The notes: generated by a model not told the origin, from the sequence alone. 8,738 nucleotides of DNA from Phycisphaerae bacterium (GCA_002688155.1 NZCH01000067.1:1-8738), one strand, 5' to 3'. Positions 1 to 6,682 are shown, numbered from the stretch's first letter. Made by a program: numbers and translations.

Positions 1-12
1 GACGGGCAGGGT

Positions 13-303
13 CTAGCCATGTTCTGACGTGCCCGAGAGTGCTTCGATCAGTTCATCGCCGGTCATTGAATACGTGCCGATCATTTCGCAGGTCGCGATC
101 GCGCCTCGCGTGCAGGTCATGTCACGCTGCGTTTCGTGTGTTTCGATGCCGGTCGTGCAGTCGCGCAGCGACATGGTGCGGGCCGCGTAGTCCCTTGTCG
201 CGTATCTATAGCTCTTTTCCGCGGGCTCGACACCGTCATCGGTAAATAGTCGGTAGTAACGCGGCCGAATCTGAATCATTCCGTCGTTCATGGCGCTGAT
301 CAC
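13..303 (-). CDS. hypothetical protein, 96 aa, last gene of the minus-strand operon
   Basis: I do not recognise this protein. It starts with GTG one nucleotide after the oxidoreductase stop codon, which fits translational coupling; an in-frame ATG four codons later (289-291) is an alternative. Neither start has a strong ribosome binding site (a weak CGGAT lies about 12 nt before the GTG). The protein is polar, with no signal peptide or membrane segment, so a cytoplasmic location is inferred. It has three cysteines (C49, C64, C72), one central histidine (H56) and a conserved-looking block around residues 47-73 (DCTTGIETHETQRDMTCTRG). Codons mostly end in G or C, as in the neighbouring genes. 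It ends in TAG inside the window, so it is complete unless it is the remnant of a longer gene. Position suggests a role linked to the oxidoreductase, but nothing in the sequence names one. Confidence 0.6.
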   Translation of the reverse strand: MISAMNDGMIQIRPRYYRLFTDDGVEPAEKSYRYATRDYAARTMSLRDCTTGIETHETQRDMTCTRGAIATCEMIGTYSMTGDELIEALSGTSEHG

Positions 304-304
304 A

Positions 305-1318
305 TCATGCGCGATCCGTCATGATGTCCTTGAGGTAGACGCGTTGTCGCGTCTCATGCGCGCGCTTGCCGGCATCGAGTAGCGCCGCCTGCTCCAGCGG
401 TGCGTCGTACGATACCGGTGGCTTACCGGTATCGAGCATCTGTTTGAACAGCGTGACGATCCGGTGCGACGCGGGCAGAAATTCGGGGTCGCCGATCGTC
501 TCGGAACGCATGTACATCTTGCGCGGCGGGTTCGTGCGATTACCCTGGGCCCAGACTTCGCACGAAAACCAGTCGAATGTGTTGTAACTCGTGTTCAGCA
601 GCACGACCTGTGGGCTTTGAGGGTACTGCATCATCATCACTTCGCGCGACAACTCGCCCATCGCCTCGACCCATTCGACGCCGAGGCCGAACAGCCCGTG
701 CATCAGCGCCAAGCCGTGCACCACCGCTCCCTCACTGGGGCCGACCCCTCTGATGACCGCCAGACCCGGCTGACCGATCCGCGACCACGACGCACGAAAG
801 TGATTGATCTCATCCACGTATTGAAGAATCGAGGCGCTCAGCAGTGGCGTGCCATGTTCGTTGGCCATGTCAACGATCGCCTTGCCGCGCGCGTACGTGT
901 CTGCGAGTGGTTTGTCGACAAATACCGGGATGCCTTGCGATAATATCGGCGTCACCCACTGAAGATGCTTTGAGCCGTCACCACCGCCGTCGGCCAGGAA
1001 TACGGCGTCCACACCATCAATCGCCTGCTCAATGGTGTCGCACACCACGGGTCGGCGTCTGACAAATTGCGAAAACTTCTCGCCGCGCGCCCGCCCCTGC
1101 ACGTCCCAAACGCTGACAATCTCAAAGCCGTCAATCTTCTCAATGTTAGCTAACTCGTCGGGGTGGTCCACATCCGTGTGATACTGATAGCTGCTGGGCC
1201 AGACCTCTCTGAGCACCATCGGATCGCAATCGTCCATGAACGGTGCAAAGTGATAACTGTGGCACTCATGCCGCTGCTCATATTCGCACTGAAGCATGGC
1301 GATCCTGTAAGTGCTCAA
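305..1318 (-). CDS. Gfo/Idh/MocA-family oxidoreductase (divergent)
   Basis: A 337-residue protein of typical length for the Gfo/Idh/MocA family, whose members are NAD(P)-dependent sugar or inositol dehydrogenases. Visible family features are an N-terminal beta strand (residues 4-9), a second Rossmann strand ending in D72 (FEIVSVWD), and the signature FVDKPLA (133-139), where DKP replaces the usual EKP carrying the catalytic lysine (K136). A histidine-containing segment (197-208) lies where the family has its D-x3-H active-site motif; the aspartate seems absent and H207 is a candidate catalytic histidine. The glycine-rich GxGxxG loop expected after strand 1 is missing: residues 8-23 contain no glycine. 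No signal peptide. The TTG start overlaps the upstream stop by 4 nt (TTGA) and has GGAGAAG in front. An ATG seven codons later (1295-1297) would remove most of strand 1, so TTG is preferred. Substrate unknown; context suggests a sugar released by the upstream exported enzyme. Confidence 0.85.
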   Translation of the reverse strand: MSTYRIAMLQCEYEQRHECHSYHFAPFMDDCDPMVLREVWPSSYQYHTDVDHPDELANIEKIDGFEIVSVWDVQGRARGEKFSQFVRRRPVVCDTIEQAIDGVDAVFLADGGGDGSKHLQWVTPILSQGIPVFVDKPLADTYARGKAIVDMANEHGTPLLSASILQYVDEINHFRASWSRIGQPGLAVIRGVGPSEGAVVHGLALMHGLFGLGVEWVEAMGELSREVMMMQYPQSPQVVLLNTSYNTFDWFSCEVWAQGNRTNPPRKMYMRSETIGDPEFLPASHRIVTLFKQMLDTGKPPVSYDAPLEQAALLDAGKRAHETRQRVYLKDIMTDRA

Positions 1319-4300
1319 TGGTCTTCTCCGACTGGTCGCAGGACATGGAGCCTGACGTCGTTTGGCGGGATGAAAAATTTCAGGTCGGCCGCCTGGACCG
1401 GTTCATCCGTGGCAGGTCGGCGCCTGACGGGATCCGACAGCGTGAAGGACGCGCCATCCATATCGACCTTGATTCCTGCAGCGTGGTCATGATCGAAGTT
1501 GAACAGCGTCAGCAGAACCTGTCCATCCAGTTCGTGGGCGCGCCATGCGACGGACTTTCGCCAATCCTTGCCAAGTAACGGCTGGCCGACTTGAGCATAC
1601 AGCGATTCGCCGTCGTCATCACGTTGCACGGTGATTCGGTCGTGGCATGCTTTGCCGTCGAAATAGAAATCCTCAACTGCTGCGATCTCCATCATCGCAC
1701 GGTCGATGGCCTGAAAATATTTCGCATCCATCAGTCGGCCGTGATAGGGAATGATGCCCGTGGCGCCGCTGGCGGCAGCGGCGTGGACCTGTGTCCGCAT
1801 CGCCGCGGGCGACAGAAGCAGGTCGTCGGGGAAATTGTTCGCCCAGATGGGAAACGTACTGGCCATGAACGGCATCATGTACACCGGCTTGTCGAGGTGC
1901 CGGACGTTCTGATCCATCGCCTCGATCGCTTCAACGCCGATGGTGTAATAAAAGCTCAGCAGCAGGCGGTCCATGTGTTTCTGATTCATCCTCGTATCCA
2001 ACGGGCTGTTGAACAGTTGGTTTGCGGTCGCCTGCGGGTTGTCGAACGGCAGGTGATAGCCGTACATCGCGTGTCCGATCGTCGGGTTGACTTCACTGAC
2101 TGCCTTGACGTGCAGCCGAATAATTTCGTCGCACAGGTACGCCCAGAACTCGCCCCATTGCCTGGAGTGGTTCATCAGAATGTCGCGCCGCGTCCTGATG
2201 TTGTCCAGGGGGATGTCGAAACGCTTTGCGAACAGTTGGCGGCAACGTTCGTCGAAGCACACCTTCGTGCAGATGCTGCCGGGCTCATAGTCCAGGTAAA
2301 TAAATTCGCCGTCCTCAATGCCTATGTCCGTGATCTGCCTTTGGAGGCTGGGAACAATCTTGTCGCGGTAGAACGCTTCATCGGAGATAACGAACGACGG
2401 GCAATACCACCGGCTCGAGGGTTTGCCGTCGCCGTCGATGGCGGGGAAAAGCGACTCATGAAAGGCATGGTCACCACCCTGGTCGAACAGGAACCAGCCG
2501 CGCTCCTTGAGCAGCCGATCAATGCGAATGACCTGAGGGTGATTCTCATGCCAGCGGACCCGTCCCGCCAGGCCTGCCTCCTCATACTTGTGCACGATGC
2601 GCTCAACCAATTGCATGTCGCGAAAGTTGATGTCATCCACCGTCCAGAGATGGGCGTCGAACCGTCTGGGGTTGGGCGTCTTCGCCAGGGGCGGGAGGAT
2701 TTTTAAGGTTACGGGGCGCGCTGCGGTGACCTGGGCACCGTTGCTCAGGTAGTAGTAGAAAATGTGTTCGCTGCCTTTTGCAAATCGATTTGGCTCGAAG
2801 CACAATGTCAGGCCGTTGTGTGTGTATGGGCTGACGCGCAATCGCCTGAGCACCGCTGGATCGGAAAACACATACCGCACATGGGGTTCGTTGTTGCGCG
2901 TGCACGCTTCGGTCGTGAAAGCCGCATTTTCATGGTTGACCGGCGCACGCAGTTCCTGGTTGAACGCCTCGGGAATCGTGATGCCCTGCGGCACTTCGAG
3001 GATCAGCCGTGGATTGTCCAGCCGGGTCTTGTCGCCCCAGAACATGAAACTCACGCTCGTTGGGCTGTCGATGAAACTGTGCAGCACGGCCTGGTCGTTG
3101 TTCCAGAAACGATTGCCCTCGGCCGGTTCACAGGACACGGCGAACGGAAAGGTCGCCGTGTCGAAGACCGCGCCCGCATCGGGCTCGAGCGTGACCCAGT
3201 GAAACCAGACGCTGCCGACGCCTATGTTTGCGCAGTAGATGCGCACGCCGCGGGTCTGCGGATGCGTAACAAAATCAAGGTTCAGGGTGACATAATCATC
3301 CGCATCTTCGATGACCGCCGAGCGGTCTTCCTGGATGACCTGTCCCGCGTCATTGAGACACTCGACGATCAACATCGCCCGGCCACCGTCGTGTGTTCGC
3401 GGATAACAAACCAGCTTCATGGGCCGATTGCCCGCGATGGACTTGACCGTTTCCGGCACCACGGCGATGTAGCGCCCGCCTCCGAGCCACTGCAGTTGCA
3501 GCGCGTAGAAACCCGGGCGCGGATCATTTTGCGCCCAACTCACCTTCGCATGTGCTTCACGATCGGCGGGGTTATGAATCGACCACCCGGGAGGCAGGTC
3601 GCCTTTGGCCCAGTGCCCGGCCATGCGCGTGTTGCGAATGAGGTTGCGAAAGTCCAGGTTGTTCGGATCTGAGGGCGTGCTCGCATCGGGCGCGGGGCGC
3701 GACGTGGACTGAGCCACATCACGCGAGCCCGCTCGAATGTCGTGGCTCGCTGTCAGCCGCACGTCGTCGAACCAGACGGTACCCGTGGCAGGGAGTCGCA
3801 GAAATATCCGGGCATACCTGCCGCCGGGCTTGAGTGTCAGCGAGGTGCTGTAGTGTTTCCAGTCGAAGAAGCCCGATCCACTAATGATGAAGGGCGTGAT
3901 GTACTGAAAGTACCGTTCAGTGTCGCTTTGCACCTCGACCACGGCGGTGATATAGGTTGCATCCTCGGCCTTGACCCAGACCGAAAACGCAACTTCGGTT
4001 TCCTGGTCAATGGCCAGTTCAATACTGTCGGACGCCCAATGGCATGAACCGGGCTTGCTCGTCCTGTCGATCCGCAGTGCACGGTCGCCGTCGTGTTTCA
4101 CCTGCGTGTCCACCGTCCACGCGCCCTGACCGCCTCGCAGAGAACTGGGCGACCACCCAGTGGGCGACCCGTCGGCCCCGACGGCCTCGATCGACCCGTT
4201 TACCAGCAGTTCGACCGGTTCCGCAGCGGCCGCGTGCTGTATCAACGCGATGGCGATCAGAACGATCGCAGCGCGTAGCGGTAGTGCTGCGGCTGCACGC

Positions 4301-4368
4301 GGTACCGCGTCCAACGACGCGAAGCGGCGGGGATGTCCGGGGTGTTGTTCGGGGGGATGTCCGGGCAT
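1315..4368 (-). CDS. exported multidomain glycoside-hydrolase-like protein
   Basis: A 1017-residue protein, probably exported and acting on a polysaccharide. In order: a long basic n-region, a hydrophobic core (about 32-44) and an AAAA|E cleavage site near residue 49; a first jelly-roll carbohydrate-binding-like module (about 52-206, opening VELLVNGSIE and closing WFDDVRLTA, as in CBM4/9-type modules); a Ser/Thr/Pro/Asp linker (about 210-236); a second similar module (238-397); a beta-rich domain (405-560); a TIM-barrel-like region (568-900); and a C-terminal beta-sandwich-like tail (905-1010). The barrel carries YLDYEPG (691-697), whose E695 is a candidate acid/base, followed by a Cys cluster C700, C704, C709 and RQLFAKRF, a pattern seen in several TIM-barrel glycosidase-like families. 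I cannot assign a GH family. The frame is open up to 4548, but ATG 4368 is chosen: it has GGTGA 5 nt upstream, gives a signal peptide, and lies downstream of the candidate promoter. First gene of a three-gene operon. Confidence 0.82.
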   Translation of the reverse strand: MPGHPPEQHPGHPRRFASLDAVPRAAAALPLRAAIVLIAIALIQHAAAAEPVELLVNGSIEAVGADGSPTGWSPSSLRGGQGAWTVDTQVKHDGDRALRIDRTSKPGSCHWASDSIELAIDQETEVAFSVWVKAEDATYITAVVEVQSDTERYFQYITPFIISGSGFFDWKHYSTSLTLKPGGRYARIFLRLPATGTVWFDDVRLTASHDIRAGSRDVAQSTSRPAPDASTPSDPNNLDFRNLIRNTRMAGHWAKGDLPPGWSIHNPADREAHAKVSWAQNDPRPGFYALQLQWLGGGRYIAVVPETVKSIAGNRPMKLVCYPRTHDGGRAMLIVECLNDAGQVIQEDRSAVIEDADDYVTLNLDFVTHPQTRGVRIYCANIGVGSVWFHWVTLEPDAGAVFDTATFPFAVSCEPAEGNRFWNNDQAVLHSFIDSPTSVSFMFWGDKTRLDNPRLILEVPQGITIPEAFNQELRAPVNHENAAFTTEACTRNNEPHVRYVFSDPAVLRRLRVSPYTHNGLTLCFEPNRFAKGSEHIFYYYLSNGAQVTAARPVTLKILPPLAKTPNPRRFDAHLWTVDDINFRDMQLVERIVHKYEEAGLAGRVRWHENHPQVIRIDRLLKERGWFLFDQGGDHAFHESLFPAIDGDGKPSSRWYCPSFVISDEAFYRDKIVPSLQRQITDIGIEDGEFIYLDYEPGSICTKVCFDERCRQLFAKRFDIPLDNIRTRRDILMNHSRQWGEFWAYLCDEIIRLHVKAVSEVNPTIGHAMYGYHLPFDNPQATANQLFNSPLDTRMNQKHMDRLLLSFYYTIGVEAIEAMDQNVRHLDKPVYMMPFMASTFPIWANNFPDDLLLSPAAMRTQVHAAAASGATGIIPYHGRLMDAKYFQAIDRAMMEIAAVEDFYFDGKACHDRITVQRDDDGESLYAQVGQPLLGKDWRKSVAWRAHELDGQVLLTLFNFDHDHAAGIKVDMDGASFTLSDPVRRRPATDEPVQAADLKFFIPPNDVRLHVLRPVGEDH
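1323..1329 (-). promoter_or_regulatory. ribosome binding site deciding a TTG start
   Basis: GGAGAAG lies inside the last codons of the upstream gene. Its GGAG core is 7 nt before the TTG at 1316-1318. This spacing supports TTG as the start of the oxidoreductase rather than the ATG at 1295-1297, although that ATG has a weaker AGGA five nt upstream. Confidence 0.7.
4329..4365 (-). repeat. 24-bp-spaced direct repeat in the signal-peptide coding region
   Basis: The 13-mer GGGGATGTCCGGG (plus-strand sense) occurs at 4329-4341 and again at 4353-4365, exactly 24 bp apart. It encodes two PGHP units in the n-region of the exported protein (MPGHPPEQHPGHPRR). It looks like an in-frame eight-codon duplication that lengthened the signal peptide's n-region. 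Confidence 0.7.
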
Positions 4369-4422
4369 TCGGGTCACCAGCACAAAACAGGCATGCACAA
4401 TCCGGCAGCGATATTTCACCAA

Positions 4423-4451
4423 AATACAGTGCTCGACGCTCTTACCATCAA
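4423..4451 (-). promoter_or_regulatory. candidate sigma70-type promoter of the minus-strand operon
   Basis: On the minus strand, TTGATG (4451-4446) is followed after exactly 17 nt by TGTATT (4428-4423). Each hexamer matches the sigma70 consensus at four positions. The predicted transcript would start near 4416, leaving about 48 nt of leader before ATG 4368. This placement argues against the longer in-frame extension up to 4548. It was found by eye and has no experimental support. Confidence 0.45.
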
Positions 4452-4588
4452 ATTCCGCACGTGTGTTGCTGATTGTACATTCAACGGCATGCGACACGAT
4501 GCCGGCCGGCTGGTTTGACTGTGAACCGCTGCTCCGCCCCTGTTTCACGCGTGGATGCCTGATCCGTGTGAATCATGGCGGCCCAGGC

Positions 4589-4641
4589 GGTGGCCTCAAA
4601 CCCCATTTCTGGCCACCAAATAGGCTAGCCATTTCTGCTAG
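4589..4641. repeat. two adjacent hairpins sharing the loop sequence CATTTCT
   Basis: Hairpin 1 has perfect 7-bp arms GGTGGCC (4589-4595) and GGCCACC (4611-4617) around a 15-nt loop. Hairpin 2 has 5-bp arms CTAGC (4625-4629) and GCTAG (4637-4641) around a 7-nt loop. In both, CATTTCT comes immediately before the 3' arm. The shared 9-mer CCATTTCTG occurs at 4603-4611 and 4629-4637, 26 bp apart, while the arms differ. Function is unknown; a protein-binding site or RNA structure is possible. Confidence 0.5.
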
Positions 4642-4707
4642 TCCGATAATAAATAAGTGATTCTGGGCACTTCAACAGCTGCGTAATACTCTTAAGTTAT
4701 TTTTACC

Positions 4708-4723
4708 AATGCACTTGTGCATT
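4708..4723. promoter_or_regulatory. 16-bp palindrome, candidate activator-binding site
   Basis: AATGCAC, a TT centre and GTGCATT form 7-bp perfect inverted arms, the usual shape of a site for a dimeric helix-turn-helix regulator. Its centre lies about 68 bp before the start predicted from the sigma54 promoter. That suits an upstream activator site for a sigma54 enhancer-binding protein, though it is closer than most such sites. A half-site (GCACTT, 4667-4672) lies 44 bp further upstream. The assignment to an activator is inference. Confidence 0.45.
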
Positions 4724-4756
4724 ATTCAGCTGGCACCACCAGCCGAATAGCGGCCA

Positions 4757-4773
4757 TTGGCACGGTATTTGTA
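4757..4773 (+). promoter_or_regulatory. candidate sigma54 (RpoN) -24/-12 promoter of the PEP-CTERM gene
   Basis: TTGGCACGGTATTTGTA matches the sigma54 consensus (YTGGCACG, four bases, TTGCW) at every position except the C of the -12 element, which is T here. The -24 GG (4759-4760) and the -12 G (4771) have the required 10-nt separation. Transcription would start near 4784 and give a leader of about 112 nt. PEP-CTERM genes in other bacteria are known to be controlled by RpoN with the PrsK/PrsR two-component pair, so location and motif agree. No other good match to this motif was seen in the window. Confidence 0.68.
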
Positions 4774-4883
4774 AGTACTGACGTGGCAGACCGAAATGTG
4801 GGACATTCCCACGCATCGGCTGGCCTGAGCCCAATTGTGGGGCATACTTGAATCCGAGCGAATCAAACACCGAACCGGTTAAT

Positions 4884-4890
4884 GGAGAAA
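4884..4890 (+). promoter_or_regulatory. ribosome binding site of the PEP-CTERM gene
   Basis: GGAGAAA has its GGAG core 8 nt before ATG 4896. The frame stays open to a TTG at 4848, but this site and the signal peptide just after ATG 4896 fix the start there. Confidence 0.85.
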
Positions 4891-4895
4891 CGACG

Positions 4896-6242
4896 ATGAA
4901 CGCGAAGAAGACCAACGGACAGGCGACGACGACCGTGCGAATGACCCGCAACGCCAGGTTGGCGGTGCCCTTTGTTGTCGGTATCGTGGTTGGCCTGATT
5001 GTGACCGTCGCGACGGCGGCGCCTCTGCCGATTCCGGTGGGGATCGTGTCATCGACGGATCGCGGGACGGAGTCGGAGATTTTTTATCACGCGCCCGACT
5101 TGACGCCGTTCGGGATCCAGGATTCACAGAACAAGGCCAACCGCATCTTTCGCGGTGTGGCGGCCGCCGACTTTGACGGTGACGGGATCGACGAGATCGC
5201 CGTCGCCGCGAACGAACGAGGCGCCGGCGCCAACTACGATTACAGTGAAATCTTCCTGTACGAGTTCAACCAGTTGAACCAGTACTTTGACACGCAGAAC
5301 CCAACCGGTCGGTTTTCGTCGATCGACATCGGTGATGTGAACAACGACAGCCAGCCGGACGTGGTCGTCACCAATATCCGCGAAGAAGGCACGGCGGGGG
5401 ATCCACACTCTGCGGAACTGCGCATCTACACTGACCTGCGCAACCAAAACAGCACGAACATCGAGACCTCACCTGAGGTGGGCGGTCAGCTTGAGGATCT
5501 GGCGGTCGGCAATTTCGATAGTGACCCGAGCGACGAGATCATCGTCATCCGCAACGCGGCGGCTTCGTCAGGTGATCCTCTCGAGCAGGAAGCCATCCTG
5601 TACGACAACGATGGCACACGCCTTGCAGACACGCCCAATCGGCTTGATGAAGACTGGAACGCCGTTGTCGCGGGGAATTTCAGCAAGAACGGTACGGCGA
5701 CCAACTTCGTCTACGGCATCGAGGAACTGTGCTGTGCGAACAAGGGCCGGGCACGTTTTCGCTCTGCGGACGCCGACGCTCCCTCGATCACTGACATCCT
5801 GTACAACACACCGACGCGAAACGGTTTCCAGGTCGCACTGGCCGCGGGCAACTTCGACAGCGACGCGTTCGACGAACTGGTCGCCCTGGTTGAATACGAC
5901 GGCAGCGCCATCGGATACCTCGAACTGTTTGACCACGACGGCAGCTACCTGGGGTACGTGTCGGGCACGGGTATGCCCGTGGCGGTGGAGACCGGTGACA
6001 TCGATCGAGATGGCCTGGACGAAATCGCCGTGCTCTGGAGCGGTGGCGACCTTGGCAGCAGCGCGCAACTCCAGACGTACGACGTGGCGAACGGTCAGCT
6101 GACTCTGCTCAACACCAGCAGCGCATTCACTGGCGCCGGCACGGACGTGACGATCCTCTTCCGCGAGGCAGTGATTCCCGAGCCCGCAACGGCCATGCTG
6201 GCGGTGATGCCGATCGTCGGTCTCATGCTCCGACGACGATGA
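4896..6242 (+). CDS. exported PEP-CTERM protein with FG-GAP/VCBS-like beta-propeller
   Basis: A 448-residue protein with a signal peptide (hydrophobic 22-40, cleavage likely near ATAA, residues 39-42) and a C-terminal sorting signal: IPEP (427-430), hydrophobic helix (431-445) and terminal RRR. PEP-CTERM proteins are cut and sorted by an exosortase in the inner membrane and are associated with exopolysaccharide and biofilm formation. Between these ends are six repeats spaced 49-59 residues apart, starting at 92, 147, 206, 261, 319 and 368. Examples are DFDGDGIDEIAVA, DVNNDSQPDVVVT and DIDRDGLDEIAVL. They are calcium-loop motifs of integrin-like FG-GAP/VCBS propeller blades. Repeat 4 (NFSKNGTATNFVY) has lost its acidic ligands, and a vicinal cysteine pair (C279-C280) follows it. 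The fold suggests an extracellular adhesion or carbohydrate-binding role rather than catalysis, which is inference. Apparently monocistronic, with its own sigma54-type promoter and a hairpin after the stop. No exosortase gene is in the window. Confidence 0.92.
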   Translation: MNAKKTNGQATTTVRMTRNARLAVPFVVGIVVGLIVTVATAAPLPIPVGIVSSTDRGTESEIFYHAPDLTPFGIQDSQNKANRIFRGVAAADFDGDGIDEIAVAANERGAGANYDYSEIFLYEFNQLNQYFDTQNPTGRFSSIDIGDVNNDSQPDVVVTNIREEGTAGDPHSAELRIYTDLRNQNSTNIETSPEVGGQLEDLAVGNFDSDPSDEIIVIRNAAASSGDPLEQEAILYDNDGTRLADTPNRLDEDWNAVVAGNFSKNGTATNFVYGIEELCCANKGRARFRSADADAPSITDILYNTPTRNGFQVALAAGNFDSDAFDELVALVEYDGSAIGYLELFDHDGSYLGYVSGTGMPVAVETGDIDRDGLDEIAVLWSGGDLGSSAQLQTYDVANGQLTLLNTSSAFTGAGTDVTILFREAVIPEPATAMLAVMPIVGLMLRRR

Positions 6243-6249
6243 TGCTCCA

Positions 6250-6296
6250 GGCGGCGGTCGCCGGTCCACGGGCACAACCGCAGGCGACTGGCCGCC
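6250..6296 (+). terminator. candidate transcription terminator hairpin
   Basis: Starting 8 nt after the stop codon, GGCGGC and GTCGCC (6250-6262) can pair with GGCGAC and GCCGCC (6283-6296). This gives 12 bp of GC-rich stem interrupted by a small G/TG internal loop, closed by a 20-nt loop. No U-run follows, so it is not a classic intrinsic terminator; it could act with Rho or protect the 3' end. Confidence 0.4.
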
Positions 6297-6519
6297 ATGT
6301 TGAATGACTCCGTTCGTATCGTTGCCCGCAGTATTCGCGTTCGCTGCCCGGTGGCGTCCCTGATCACGGCAGCTCTTGCACAGACGCGATCTGCCTGCTG
6401 GAACATAAAGCGACTTGAGCAGGATATGGGCGCCGTGTTCCCAGGCCACATGTAACCGTCAACGGATACCGCCTGCGACAACCGGTCATGATCCTTGGGC
6501 GAAATCACGTTATGAAATT

Positions 6520-6545
6520 GATGGTCACGAAGAACAGTGACCATC
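6520..6545. repeat. perfect 9-bp inverted repeat
   Basis: GATGGTCAC (6520-6528) and GTGACCATC (6537-6545) are perfect inverted arms around an 8-nt loop (GAAGAACA). No T-run follows on the plus strand, and only a weak one (AATTTC) on the minus strand. It may be a regulator site or an RNA hairpin; it does not lie close to a start codon. Confidence 0.6.
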
Positions 6546-6682
6546 CTTGATCGTCGGTTTGTCGTGGGCATCAGTACCTTTCACGTCGGAGTTTGGGGCC
6601 GCCGGGATATCGTCAACGGCCATCACGCCCCCCGGTCCGGCCGCCTGATCCAATCTTCCTGCAACATTTGCAACGGTAATGC

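Larger units (their letters stand above)
4369..4895. other. divergent intergenic region, 527 bp, no gene
   Basis: This stretch separates the minus-strand glycosidase operon from the plus-strand PEP-CTERM gene. Open frames crossing it are upstream extensions or shadows of the flanking genes. It is AT-richer than its surroundings between about 4600 and 4780. Besides the elements listed separately it holds an imperfect inverted repeat at 4544-4572 (TTCAC and GGAT arms facing ATCC and GTGAA), and a small hairpin at 4797-4813 (GTGGG, five-base loop, CCCAC). The latter would lie at the start of the leader of the plus-strand transcript. The clustering of symmetric elements suggests a dense regulatory region, which is inference. 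Confidence 0.7.

Noticed and set aside
1591..2706. 371-codon open frame on the plus strand inside the glycosidase-like gene
   Set aside because: Antisense to the barrel region of the exported protein, without a ribosome binding site or domain signature. It is a shadow of the codon bias.
2764..3672. 302-codon open frame on the plus strand inside the glycosidase-like gene
   Set aside because: Also antisense to well-supported coding sequence and with no recognisable protein content.
4369..4548. N-terminal extension of the exported glycosidase-like protein to 4548
   Set aside because: The extension adds 60 residues before the signal peptide, has no ribosome binding site, and would start upstream of the candidate promoter.
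4848..4895. Upstream TTG start for the PEP-CTERM gene
   Set aside because: ATG 4896 has a strong GGAG site at ideal spacing and gives a normal signal peptide; the TTG has neither advantage.
5568..6449. 293-codon open frame on the minus strand opposite the PEP-CTERM gene
   Set aside because: It lies antisense to a gene with clear signal peptide, repeats and sorting signal. Its product has no recognisable domain and it crosses the terminator-like hairpin; long antisense frames are common in GC-rich DNA.
6297..6455. 52-codon open frame after the PEP-CTERM gene
   Set aside because: Its start abuts the 3' arm of the terminator-like hairpin. It has no ribosome binding site and no recognisable content.
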